A stretch of 64,000 nt of DNA, from NCBI RefSeq assembly GCF_003344625.1, contig NZ_QPKJ02000006.1:124001-188000 (forward strand). Reading direction: 5' to 3'. Position numbers and translations under genes: made by a program. The notes under the pieces were generated by a model. The model worked only from the letters and a program-made list of their open reading frames with translations. It did not search any database and had not been told where the DNA came from. This document shows positions 1 to 7,982 of the stretch, one piece after another; within the stretch, counting starts at the first letter, position 1; every line of letters starts with the position of its first letter. This DNA comes from Solirubrobacter deserti (GTDB taxonomy: Bacteria > Actinomycetota > Thermoleophilia > Solirubrobacterales > Solirubrobacteraceae).

Positions 1-91
1 GCCGCCGCGCGCCTCCATCGGGATGAAAGGGTCACGCTCTTCCTCACTTGCTCTCGTTGGGGTGGGTGCTGCACCCCCGCGCGGACCGGCG

Positions 92-115
92 CAGGGGGAA
101 TCGACGCTCCCCCTG
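92..115 (-). terminator. Hairpin downstream of the surface-protein gene
   Basis: An 8-bp perfect stem (CAGGGGGA / TCCCCCTG) with an 8-nt loop lies about 100 bases past the stop of the minus-strand gene at 216. There is no T-tract, so it is a weak candidate terminator. I see no convincing gene in bases 1-215. Confidence 0.35.
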
Positions 116-215
116 ACCGGATGCCCTGGCGGCCGGCGGGGAGCGGCGGGTGCTGCGATGTTGAATTCGCGGTGGCCCCGCCCGGACTCACACGGGCGAG
201 GTCAGACCGGCACGT

Positions 216-1343
216 TCAGTTGTGCTTGGTGCGCCGGCGGCCGAACAGCTGCTCACGCACCTCGCCGAACGCGAGGCAGAAGAAGCCGAGGGCGACGAGC
301 GCCACGAGGATCCCCACGCCGGCCAGGCGGGTGTCACCCACGTGGCTTGCGGCCTGGCTGGCCAACTCGTACTTCGTGGTGTCGGCGACGTTCGCCACCG
401 CGCCCGGCACGACGCCCGTTCCCGGCCCACCGGCCGGCGCGCCGTTCGCGGCGACCTCGGTGCTACCGCCCGGGACCTGCGGGGCGGCGTCGACCACTGG
501 CGCCGCGCCGTCGACCGCAGCGGTGCCGGCCGCAGCATCGGTGCTCGCGGTGACCGCCGTGTCTGGCGCGGCGTCCGACCCGGCCGTCGAAGCACTCGCG
601 CTCGACGACGACGCGGAGCCCGAGGAGGACGGTGAGCTGCCCGAGGTCGACGTGCGCGTCGTGGACGAGTTGGTCGTCGATGACGTGCTCGTCGTGGACG
701 GGCTCGGCGTCGTGGACTTGGTGGACTCCGTCTTGTTCGACGACGTCTTCGTCGACTGCGTCTTGTTCGAGGACTTGGTCGTCGTCTGGGACTTGCTCGT
801 CGTCTGCGTCCGGGTCGACGGGCTCTTGGTGGTCGTCGTGGAGGGCTGGGTCGTCGCCGCCGGGTTGGTCGTCGTGGTCGTCGTGGTCTGCGGGTTGCCG
901 CCCCCGCCGTTCGTCGGCGGCGCGGTCGCCGTCGCGCTGGGCGTGTTCGTCGGCGTCGCGGTCGGCGTCGGCGTCTTCTGGTCGTCGACCCACGCCTGGT
1001 AGGAGCTGATCCGCGACCACTCCGTCCACTTCGCCGTCTTGAGCAGCTGCCCGTCGGCGTCGTAGTAGAGGATCGCGTTCTGGCCGAAGTCGTAGGAGAC
1101 GTACGGGATCGGCGTGCAAGCCACGTCGTCGTACCCGGGGAGCGTGTCCCGCCCGTCGCTGTAGGTCTGCCCGTCGATCGTCACCGAGATCGGGAACGGG
1201 TTGTCGGCGGGGTTCGTGACGCCCTGGGCCTGGGCCGCCGGAGCAAGGGCCAGCCCTGCGACGGCAGCGCTGAGGACGGCGGTCGCCACGCGGGTGCGAC
1301 CGCGGGATACGTGCACTGTCTTGTTCTCCTGTCGTCTGGTCAT
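216..1343 (-). CDS. Secreted Thr/Ser-rich stalk protein with C-terminal membrane anchor
   Basis: 375 aa. The start is the ATG at 1343, which overlaps the TGA of the upstream transporter gene by one base (TGATG), so translation is probably coupled. Residues 1 to about 41 form a signal peptide ending AAQAQ. A small globular part follows (to about residue 120; YSDGRDTLPGYDDVACTPIP, VSYDFGQNAILYYDADG), then about 150 residues of almost pure Thr/Ser/Lys/Asn/Pro, then an Ala/Gly linker. The C-terminus has one hydrophobic helix (LAGVGILVALVALGFFCLAF) and a basic tail (RRRTKHN). That is the layout of a mucin-like surface protein anchored by its tail; no LPXTG sortase motif is visible. I do not recognise the globular part. 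The coupling suggests a role linked to the transporter, for example substrate presentation, but this is inference. Confidence 0.75.
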   Translation of the reverse strand: MTRRQENKTVHVSRGRTRVATAVLSAAVAGLALAPAAQAQGVTNPADNPFPISVTIDGQTYSDGRDTLPGYDDVACTPIPYVSYDFGQNAILYYDADGQLLKTAKWTEWSRISSYQAWVDDQKTPTPTATPTNTPSATATAPPTNGGGGNPQTTTTTTTNPAATTQPSTTTTKSPSTRTQTTSKSQTTTKSSNKTQSTKTSSNKTESTKSTTPSPSTTSTSSTTNSSTTRTSTSGSSPSSSGSASSSSASASTAGSDAAPDTAVTASTDAAAGTAAVDGAAPVVDAAPQVPGGSTEVAANGAPAGGPGTGVVPGAVANVADTTKYELASQAASHVGDTRLAGVGILVALVALGFFCLAFGEVREQLFGRRRTKHN

Positions 1344-2866
1344 CAGCTGCGCACCAGCTGCTGTTCGGGAGCGGGTGCGAAGACGGGTGGCGTGGGCGCC
1401 GCCACGGGCGCGCCCGGGTACGCGTACGCGGCGACGGCCGCGGGCTGCGCCTGAGCCGGCCATGCGGCCGCGGCGAGCGCCGGCTGCGGCGGCCATGCGG
1501 GGGCGGCGGGCGCCGGCTGCGGTGCCTGCCGGTCGTCCTCGACGTACACCGCCTGCCCATTGAAGATCGCGTCGTTGAGCAGGCCGGTCTGCCGGGCCAC
1601 GACGGTCGCGCTGACGGCGGCCGCGGTGACGTTGGTGGCGGTCCGCGCCATGTCGGCGATCACGCCGATCGGGATCGTCGCCGCGACGAACTCGAGCGGC
1701 AACCCGGCCGCCGACATCACCGTGGCGGCGGAAACCGTCGCCGCGCCGGGGACGCCGGCCACGCCGATGGAGACGACGATGCTCAGGACCGTCAGCAGCA
1801 GGTAGTCACCCGCCGAGTAGGCCAGCCCGTAGGCGTTGATGCCCCAGACGGCGATCAGGATCGGCCAGATGCCCGCGCAGCCCGGCATGCCGATGTTGGC
1901 GCCGAGCGGCGCCGTGAAGTGCGCGATCTCCGAGTGCACGCCAACCTTGCGCGTGAGCTGCCCCGTGGTCACCGGCAGGGTGCCGATGCTGCTCTGTGTC
2001 GTGAACGCGGTGAGCTGGGCCGGGAAGATCTTGCGGAAGAACGCGACCGGCGCGACGTTCGCGAACGCCTGCAGGATGACGGCGTTGATCGCCCACGTGT
2101 GGATCATGCACGCGGCCCACACCAGCGCGAGCAGGCCGAGCAGCGAGGTGAAGCTCTTGCCGAGGTCCGCGCTCGTCCCGACCATGTGGGCCGTGAGCGC
2201 GACGATCGCGTAGGGCGTGAGCCGGATGACGTAGCTGACGACCTTGAAGACGACGAGCTTGATCGCCTCGATGCCGTCGGCGAAGAGCTTGACTTTCTCG
2301 CCCTGTTTCTCGGCCAGCGAGAGATAGGCCACCGAGATCGTGACCGCGATCAGGATGATCGGGATGATCGCGTTGGAGCTGAAGCTCCCGACGACGTTCG
2401 TCGGGAAGAAGCTCACCACCACCTGGCTGAACGCCTGCACCTGCCCCGCGATCGTGTCCGCGGGAACCGCGCCGAGCTTGGCGTCGGTGCCCTCCCCGGG
2501 GCGGAAGATGAAGGCCAGCGCCAGCGCGAGGATGACGCCGAGCGCGTTGCTCAACAGCAGCCAGAACGTCGACCGCAGGCCGATGCTCTTGAGCTTCGCC
2601 AGCGTGCCGAGCGACGTCATCGCTGAGACGATCGCGACCAGCACCAGCGGCGCGACCGTGGCGAGCAGCACGTTGATGTAGATGCGCCCGATCGGGTTGA
2701 CCGCGGCCACGTGCTGCTCCGCGACGACGCCGATCGGGATGCCGATGGCCAAGGCGAACAGCGCGATCACGCTGAAGTTCAGCGCGCGCTTGCGCATCCA
2801 CCAGATAGCGGCCCAGCTGAGCCCCACCGCGGCGAGCGTCGCCACCGACGGCCAATCCCAATTCAT
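1343..2866 (-). CDS. Dicarboxylate/amino acid:cation symporter (DAACS family)
   Basis: 507 aa. Multi-pass inner-membrane secondary transporter of the DAACS/SDF family, which import dicarboxylates, glutamate or cystine with Na+ or H+. Visible family signatures are the serine-rich re-entrant loop (TTQSSIGTLPVTTGQL) and the second hairpin and TM8 region (GVPGAATVSAATVMSAAGLP, then ATNVT). The overall pattern is closest to the TcyP cystine-type branch, but substrate cannot be read from sequence. The start MNWDWPS at 2866 was chosen because the upstream extension is Arg-rich and non-membrane. The last 60 or so residues are a Pro/Ala-rich extension absent from typical members, presumably cytoplasmic. 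It is first in a two-gene unit with the stalk protein. Confidence 0.85.
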   Translation of the reverse strand: MNWDWPSVATLAAVGLSWAAIWWMRKRALNFSVIALFALAIGIPIGVVAEQHVAAVNPIGRIYINVLLATVAPLVLVAIVSAMTSLGTLAKLKSIGLRSTFWLLLSNALGVILALALAFIFRPGEGTDAKLGAVPADTIAGQVQAFSQVVVSFFPTNVVGSFSSNAIIPIILIAVTISVAYLSLAEKQGEKVKLFADGIEAIKLVVFKVVSYVIRLTPYAIVALTAHMVGTSADLGKSFTSLLGLLALVWAACMIHTWAINAVILQAFANVAPVAFFRKIFPAQLTAFTTQSSIGTLPVTTGQLTRKVGVHSEIAHFTAPLGANIGMPGCAGIWPILIAVWGINAYGLAYSAGDYLLLTVLSIVVSIGVAGVPGAATVSAATVMSAAGLPLEFVAATIPIGVIADMARTATNVTAAAVSATVVARQTGLLNDAIFNGQAVYVEDDRQAPQPAPAAPAWPPQPALAAAAWPAQAQPAAVAAYAYPGAPVAAPTPPVFAPAPEQQLVRS

Positions 2867-2980
2867 AGTGCTGTCTGCCCCTCCGTTCGACCCGGCGCAA
2901 CTGCCGCGGAGGCTTAATCTACACGAATCCGATCGGGTTTCTACATTTTGCTCTAGAACGTCCGTCCGCGGCCGTGCGAG

Positions 2981-3012
2981 CGCGCGCCGGACGCGCGCCG
3001 GACGCGCGCCGG
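2981..3012. repeat. Short tandem 11-mer repeat
   Basis: Three near-perfect copies of CGCGCGCCGGA lie in the intergenic region between the transporter start and the hypothetical gene ending at 3046. Probably replication slippage; it could also form secondary structure in the transporter's leader. Confidence 0.5.
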
Positions 3013-3045
3013 CGGAAAGTACCATTCTCGATCGCTTTTATCGAC

Positions 3046-3777
3046 TTACGCGCGGAGCGGCTCGGCGTGCTTGACCGCGTAGTCGAGCTCAGGGCCGTGT
3101 GCGTGGCCGACCAGACGCCAGCGCACGTCGACCTCGACCGTGTTGCCGAGCATCGTGTCCACGTCGTGGTGCAGCGCCAGCGACACGACCCGCCCGTCCT
3201 CGACGTCGAACTCGCGCCGCGCCCCTTCCCGCCGCCGGCCGAGGACGGTGACGAGCGCGTCGACCAGCGGCCGCCACGTGACGATCCAGTCGCGCATGAT
3301 CCCGGTCCGGATCGCGAGGTCCAGATGACCGGGGCCCCAGCGCGACGGCTGGATCTGGCTCGCGATCTGGTACCCGAACTCCCGCTGCGCCTTCACGCTC
3401 ACGTGCGAGAGCCGCCCGCGCGCGGTGCGCCACCGGTGCGGACCCTCGTTGGAGATGCCGACCGGCCCGATGCACAGCGAGCACGCGTCGCCATGGACCT
3501 TCGTCGCGGCGACGTAGCGCAGGTGCGGCAGCTGGAACGCGATCGCGAGCGGCTCGAGCAGGTCCACGAGCGAGTTGCCGATCAGCAGCTCCTGGTGGTC
3601 GGGCAGCGCGACCGTGACGTTGACGCCGAGCGGCATGTAGTTCGACTGCTGGCGGGCGTTCGCCAGGTACGGCTCGATCTGCGCCATGAACGGCTCGATC
3701 CACTGCCGCGTCTTCCCGAGCTGCGCGGTGCGGATGAACGAGCCGGCCGGAGGCGCGTAGCGCGTGAACTCGGGCAC
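3046..3777 (-). CDS. Hypothetical protein, possibly nucleotide- or metal-related
   Basis: 243 aa from the GTG at 3777. The open frame continues far upstream (to 4815), but only this part has protein-like composition. I do not recognise the family. It is soluble, with no signal peptide or membrane segment. It has an Arg/Trp/His-rich central region (ISNEGPHRWRTARG), a short stretch with two cysteines (GDACSLCIGPVG) and a predicted beta-rich C-terminus (FDVEDGRVVSLALHHDVDTM). It sits alone between the divergently read transporter and the secreted MopE-like gene, with no operon partner. The start is uncertain because no clear ribosome-binding site precedes the GTG. Confidence 0.6.
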   Translation of the reverse strand: MPEFTRYAPPAGSFIRTAQLGKTRQWIEPFMAQIEPYLANARQQSNYMPLGVNVTVALPDHQELLIGNSLVDLLEPLAIAFQLPHLRYVAATKVHGDACSLCIGPVGISNEGPHRWRTARGRLSHVSVKAQREFGYQIASQIQPSRWGPGHLDLAIRTGIMRDWIVTWRPLVDALVTVLGRRREGARREFDVEDGRVVSLALHHDVDTMLGNTVEVDVRWRLVGHAHGPELDYAVKHAEPLRA

Positions 3778-4032
3778 CCCCTGCAGGCTACATCCGCGCC
3801 CACGCGGAGGCGCCGCCGACCGCGAGGGCAACCAGCTGATCCTCGAGCCCGCGGGCAGCGACCGCAGCGCGACGCTCGAGGTCGACGAGCTGGGCCGCTT
3901 GAAGTCCATGAGCCTCAACCCGCAGCGCGGCGCCGTACCAGGAGGAGCCCGAGCCGCCGAAGCGCCGCGGGGTCTTCGGCCGGCGCCAGTGAACCGCGAC
4001 GCGGTCAGCCGGATCCTGGCAAGGTGAGCGCG

Positions 4033-4995
4033 ATGCGGGCAGTGGCGGGAATGGTTCTGGTCGCGGTGACGGTGCTTCTGGCGGCACCCGCGGCGCAGGG
4101 GTACGACTTCGGTAAGGAGTGGGGCGACGCGACGGTCGCCGACACGCCGTTCAACGACCCCAGCGGCGGGCCGCTGCTCCCCGCCACACAGGTCTATCCC
4201 CGTGGGCGCCTGCGCGACGCCGCGCCGAACGACTGCTGCAACGTGCGGATGACAATGACCATCCTCGGCACGTCGGGGCAGAGGCTCACCTCCTACGGGG
4301 TCAGCGACGGACAGGGCGTGTGGAAGAACATCGACCGCCGCGTCGACACCAGCCCGCACGCGATCTCGGCGATCCAGTACGACTTCTGCCGCTCCGACGG
4401 CAAGTGCGCCACGCACACGATCGCGCGTCCGCCCGCCCCCGCCACGCCCACGACCCCGGGCACGCCGCCGGGCACGACACCGACCCCGACCCCCGCCCCG
4501 AACCCGTTCGTGGACACGGACGCCGACGGCTTCCCCGCCACCACGGACTGCTCGGACGTCAACAACACGGTCCACCCGGGGGCGCCCGAGGTCCCCGGCA
4601 ACGGCATCGACGACGACTGCGCGGGCGGCGACCAGCCCGGCGAGGTGACCGCGCTGGTGCGCAGCAAGTTCTCGCTCGCGAGCCGCCGGTCGAGCCCCAA
4701 GGTCAACCTGCTGCGCGTGCAGGACGCGCCGCCCGGGGCTCAGGTCGACGTCATCTGCACCGGCCGGCGCTGCCCGTTCAAGCAGCGAACGCGCACGGTC
4801 GACGCCGAGGGCCAAGTCTCACTGACCAAGCTGTTCCGCAAGCGCCTGCGCGACGGCGTCACGCTCGACGTCATCGTCAGCGCGCCGAACGCGATCGCGA
4901 AGGTGTCCCGCTACGTGATCCGGCGCGGGCGGATCCCGGGGCAGCGCACCATGTGCCTGCCCCTGGGAGCCTCTACGCCGCAGAAGCGCTGCTGA
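4033..4995 (+). CDS. Secreted protein with MopE-like putative metal-binding motif
   Basis: 320 aa. The ATG at 4033 gives a clean signal peptide (MRAVAGMVLVAVTVLLAAPA, cleavage after AAQG); a GTG three codons upstream is an alternative. The domains are an N-terminal secreted domain with four cysteines (residues about 25-130), a Thr/Pro linker, and at about residues 158-198 a Putative metal-binding motif as in MopE-type proteins: DTDADGFPATTDC then PGAPEVPGNGIDDDCAG. The C-terminal beta domain contains the disulfide-type pair CTGRRC and ends PQKRC. The motif usually binds Ca2+ or Cu in secreted proteins. The 3' end overlaps the convergent monooxygenase gene by 23 bases. Enzymatic role unknown. 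Confidence 0.8.
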   Translation: MRAVAGMVLVAVTVLLAAPAAQGYDFGKEWGDATVADTPFNDPSGGPLLPATQVYPRGRLRDAAPNDCCNVRMTMTILGTSGQRLTSYGVSDGQGVWKNIDRRVDTSPHAISAIQYDFCRSDGKCATHTIARPPAPATPTTPGTPPGTTPTPTPAPNPFVDTDADGFPATTDCSDVNNTVHPGAPEVPGNGIDDDCAGGDQPGEVTALVRSKFSLASRRSSPKVNLLRVQDAPPGAQVDVICTGRRCPFKQRTRTVDAEGQVSLTKLFRKRLRDGVTLDVIVSAPNAIAKVSRYVIRRGRIPGQRTMCLPLGASTPQKRC

Positions 4996-6208
4996 GGCTG
5001 GTCGCGAGCAGGTGGTCGACGAGCTCGCGCGCGTCGTCCTCGGCGCCGTGGATGAAGCTCGACTTGCGCCGGCGCAGGAAGTTCAGGCCGACGCGGTAGA
5101 GCCCGGGCGCGTTGCGGACGACGCCGCCGTCGTGGCGGATCTCACCCTTGCGGTCGAGGACGTCGAGGTCGAGCCACGAGTAGTCGGCGCGGAAGCCGGT
5201 GGCCCACAGCACGGTGTCGTAACCCTCCGCGACGAGGTCGATCAGCACGCGCGGCGTCGCGTCGACGCGGGTCGGCTCGGGCCGCTCACCCTCGTCGAAT
5301 CCGCCCCACTGGTCGATCGTCTTGAGCAGGCGCTTGAGCTTGAGGTCGGCGAGGTTGCACACGTTGCCGAGTGAGCCGGCGAACGCGGCCTTGCCGTCGT
5401 TGACCGCGCCGAGGCGGCCGACGAGCGCCGCGCCGCGGTCCGTGAGCGCGTTGAGGTCGAGGTCGGCACGGTCGGGTGTGCCGACCAGCTGCGGGGACGG
5501 CACGTGCCGCGCGCGGATGAGGTCGTCGACCTCGTCGTAGCGCTCGTCCAGCCGGCCGATCTGGTCCAGCCAATGCATGATGTCCCGGCCGCGGTACGTC
5601 CGCGGCATGCGCACGTGTTCGCCGACCGCGACGGTCACCTCGCGCCCGGAGCGCAGCAGCTCGTCCGCGAGCTGCAGGCCCGTCGCCGACGCGCCGACCA
5701 CGAGCACGCGGCCGTCGCGCAGCTGCTCCGGTCGCTTGTAGTCGAGCGGGGTGACCTGGTCGAGCTGAGCCGGCAGCGACTCCGCCACCGCCGGCACGTG
5801 CGGCCGGTTGAACGCGCCGCTGGCGAGCACGACCGCGGACGCGGCCCACGTGCCCGCGTCCGTCTCGACCCGGTAGTCGTCATCGTCGCTGAAGATCCGC
5901 GTGACGGTCGTGCCGGTGCGCACGGGCGCGTCGACGTGCCCCGCGTAGCGCTCGAGGAACTCGACCAGCTCGGAGACGGCCATGAAGCCGTCCGGGTCCT
6001 CGCCGTCGTAGGCGAGCCCGGGCAGCCGCGTGAGCCAGTTCGGCGTGAGCAGACGCAGCGAGTCCCAGCGCTCGGTCTTCCACGTGTTCGCGACCTCGCC
6101 CCGCTCCAGGACGACGTGCTCGATCGACTGCTCCGACAGCACCCGGCTCACCGCGAGGCCAGAGTGCCCGGCCCCGACGATGACGACGGGGATGCGCGCG
6201 ACGCTCAG
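4973..6208 (-). CDS. FAD-dependent monooxygenase / NAD(P)-binding oxidoreductase
   Basis: 411 aa. Class B flavoprotein monooxygenase-like enzyme. The FAD Rossmann motif (IVGAGHSGLAVSRVL) is at the N-terminus and the NADPH Rossmann motif (VVGASATGLQLADELL) in mid-protein; the C-terminal ATGFRADYSWLD matches the ATG motif of FMO-like enzymes. No ATG, GTG or TTG lies in frame before the first Rossmann motif. The best start is a CTG at 6208 that overlaps the OsmC stop (CTGA), with GGTGA about 7 bases upstream, so translational coupling to osmC is likely. Its partner suggests a role in redox or electrophile metabolism; the substrate is unknown. Confidence 0.82.
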   Translation of the reverse strand: MSVARIPVVIVGAGHSGLAVSRVLSEQSIEHVVLERGEVANTWKTERWDSLRLLTPNWLTRLPGLAYDGEDPDGFMAVSELVEFLERYAGHVDAPVRTGTTVTRIFSDDDDYRVETDAGTWAASAVVLASGAFNRPHVPAVAESLPAQLDQVTPLDYKRPEQLRDGRVLVVGASATGLQLADELLRSGREVTVAVGEHVRMPRTYRGRDIMHWLDQIGRLDERYDEVDDLIRARHVPSPQLVGTPDRADLDLNALTDRGAALVGRLGAVNDGKAAFAGSLGNVCNLADLKLKRLLKTIDQWGGFDEGERPEPTRVDATPRVLIDLVAEGYDTVLWATGFRADYSWLDLDVLDRKGEIRHDGGVVRNAPGLYRVGLNFLRRRKSSFIHGAEDDARELVDHLLATSLSSASAA

Positions 6209-6765
6209 TTGACCGTCACCGACACGTTCGTCGGGTTCGTCAGCGCGTCGAACACGGCCGAGCGCTTCTGCGACTGCGCGACCAGCGCCGCGACCTCGTC
6301 GGCGTCCGCGTCCGCGTCGATCTCGAAGTTGACGCGGATGTTGTTGTACCCGTTGCGCACCTCGGGATCGGCACCGAGGATGCCGAGGATGTTCATGTCG
6401 CCCTCGACCGTCGCCTTGACCGAGTTGAGCTGGATGCCGCGGTTCTGCGCGACCGCCGCGACACCCGCCGTCAGGCAGCTCGACAGGCCGACGAGCAGGA
6501 ACTCGACCGGCGTCGGCGCCTGATCCTCGGCCGCGAAGACCTCGGGATGGTCGGCGTCGTACTCGAACGTCGACTTGTGGTTGTGGTCGGCGCCGAGCCC
6601 GCTGTACTGCTGGATCGTCGTGCGGCTGTGCGTGCCGCGCAGCCACTCGTTCGTCGCGCGCCAGGTGAACTTGGCCGCCTCCGGCGCGTCGCTGAGCGCC
6701 GCGCGGGCGTCCAGGAGCGCCTGGGTGTTGACGCCGTTGTCCGCTGCAGACTCGGTGGTGCTCAT
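6205..6765 (-). CDS. OsmC/Ohr family protein
   Basis: 186 aa from the ATG at 6765, preceded by a good GAGGAG site. OsmC-like fold, a cytoplasmic thiol peroxidase family acting on organic hydroperoxides or related to redox stress. The helix with the conserved cysteine is present (VGLSSCLTAGVAAVAQNRG), preceded by the family-typical PTPVEFLLVGL. Only one cysteine is present in the whole protein; Ohr and OsmC peroxidases use two, so the classic two-cysteine mechanism is probably absent and this may be a YhfA-type relative. It is the first gene of a two-gene unit with the FAD monooxygenase. Confidence 0.85.
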   Translation of the reverse strand: MSTTESAADNGVNTQALLDARAALSDAPEAAKFTWRATNEWLRGTHSRTTIQQYSGLGADHNHKSTFEYDADHPEVFAAEDQAPTPVEFLLVGLSSCLTAGVAAVAQNRGIQLNSVKATVEGDMNILGILGADPEVRNGYNNIRVNFEIDADADADEVAALVAQSQKRSAVFDALTNPTNVSVTVN

Positions 6766-7001
6766 CAATAACTCCTCGTCGCCAATGGCTTCAAACGCGA
6801 TCAGGTTACCCTGAAAAACAGCCGCGAAGCAACCGTAGCTGGTGGACGGCACCCCGCCAATCGGGACCGCACCCTGGGGTTTTCTGTTGACGCGGACCAG
6901 CGGTCGTGATCTGACCGATCACACAGCTCTCACATCTACCGCGACGGGTCGCGGCTACGGTCGCCGCGCACCGTCCATACCGACATGTCCCGGGAGGCAA
7001 C

Positions 7002-7874
7002 ATGTCTGCACTTCGCACCGTTCTCGCGGCTGCGGCGCTGCTGGGAGCGCTGCTCGCGATCCCGTCCGTGGCGTCCGCGCAGCGTGCCAACGAGCTGCAC
7101 GTGATGTCGTTCAACCTGCGCTACGCGAGCGATACCCCGCCGAACCCCTGGGCCGATCGCCGGCCCGTCATGCGCGAGCTGCTGCGCGCCGAGAAGCCCG
7201 ACATCATCGGCACGCAGGAAGGGTTGTACCGCCAGCTGCGCGACATCCAGGTCGACCTGCCGACCCACTACGACTCGATCGGACTGGGGCGCGAGGGCGG
7301 CTCGCGTGGCGAGGCCATGCAGGTGTTCTACGACTCGCGCCGCCTGGAGCCGCTCGAGTACGACCACTACTGGCTGTCCGACACGCCGAACGTCGTCGGC
7401 TCCAAGACCTGGCCCGGCTGCTGCCCGCGCATGGTCACCTGGATCAAGTTCCTCGACCAGCGCACGAACAAGCAGTTCTACCTGCTCAACACGCACTTCG
7501 AGGCCTTCGACGCCACGGCCCGCGCCAACTCGGCCCGGCTCGTCCTGCAGAAGATGACCGAGCAGTTCGCGCCGAACGTGCCCGTGATCGCGACGGGCGA
7601 TTTCAATGAAGCCGCCAAGCCCGGCCTGACCGTCTACGACACGCTCGTGACCAACGGGCCGTTCGAGGACACGTGGGACCTGGCCAAGCGCCGCAGCCCG
7701 CTGTTCGGCACCTTCCATGGCTACCGCCCGCTCACGCCCGACGGCGACCGGATCGACTGGATCCTGGCCACGCCGTACGTGACCGTGCGCGCCGCGTCGA
7801 TCAACACCTACGCGCGCAACGGCCAGTTCCCGAGCGACCACCTGCCCGTGCAGGCGCACCTGCAACTGCCGTAG
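7002..7874 (+). CDS. Secreted endonuclease/exonuclease/phosphatase (EEP) family protein
   Basis: 290 aa with a Sec signal peptide (residues 1-26, ending SVASAQ) and GGGAGG upstream of the ATG. The EEP (DNase I-like) metal-dependent phosphoesterase fold is intact: MSFNLRY at the start, the metal-binding Glu in GTQEG, the NTHFEA strand, the GDFNE motif and the C-terminal SDHLPVQ. Members cleave DNA, phospholipids or inositol phosphates; an exported phosphodiesterase scavenging phosphate or extracellular nucleic acid is plausible. It stands alone, divergent from the osmC operon (about 235 bases between starts, probably holding both promoters), and ends at a strong hairpin. Confidence 0.88.
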   Translation: MSALRTVLAAAALLGALLAIPSVASAQRANELHVMSFNLRYASDTPPNPWADRRPVMRELLRAEKPDIIGTQEGLYRQLRDIQVDLPTHYDSIGLGREGGSRGEAMQVFYDSRRLEPLEYDHYWLSDTPNVVGSKTWPGCCPRMVTWIKFLDQRTNKQFYLLNTHFEAFDATARANSARLVLQKMTEQFAPNVPVIATGDFNEAAKPGLTVYDTLVTNGPFEDTWDLAKRRSPLFGTFHGYRPLTPDGDRIDWILATPYVTVRAASINTYARNGQFPSDHLPVQAHLQLP

Positions 7875-7894
7875 CCGTCACGGGATCGAGCCCC

Positions 7895-7924
7895 GGCGTG
7901 GCGAGCAGCGCTGCTCGCCACGCC
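7895..7924. terminator. 30-bp perfect palindrome between convergent genes
   Basis: A 15-bp arm (GGCGTGGCGAGCAGC) is followed directly by its exact complement. It lies 21 bases past the EEP stop and 59 bases from the stop of the convergent tagged LRR gene, so it can terminate in both directions. No T-tract follows. Confidence 0.6.
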
Positions 7925-7982
7925 GTGGGCACTTCAGCGCAGGCGCGCGAGCGCCGACGCGCGTGCCCGCTGCTGCGTGGCA

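Noticed and set aside
1..18. A possible minus-strand gene start (ATG at 18) leaving the left edge
   Set aside because: Only six codons are inside the window and no ribosome-binding site is visible.
600..900. Repeated GTCGTC/TTCGTC-type DNA that could be mistaken for a repeat array
   Set aside because: It is the coding DNA of the Thr/Ser/Lys stalk region read on the minus strand; there are no spacers, so it is not CRISPR.
3788..4087. A 99-codon minus-strand frame with helix-like sequence near its end
   Set aside because: Its only start lies inside the signal peptide of the plus-strand gene at 4033, and the first half is Pro/Arg-rich. Not supported as a gene, though a small decayed gene is possible.
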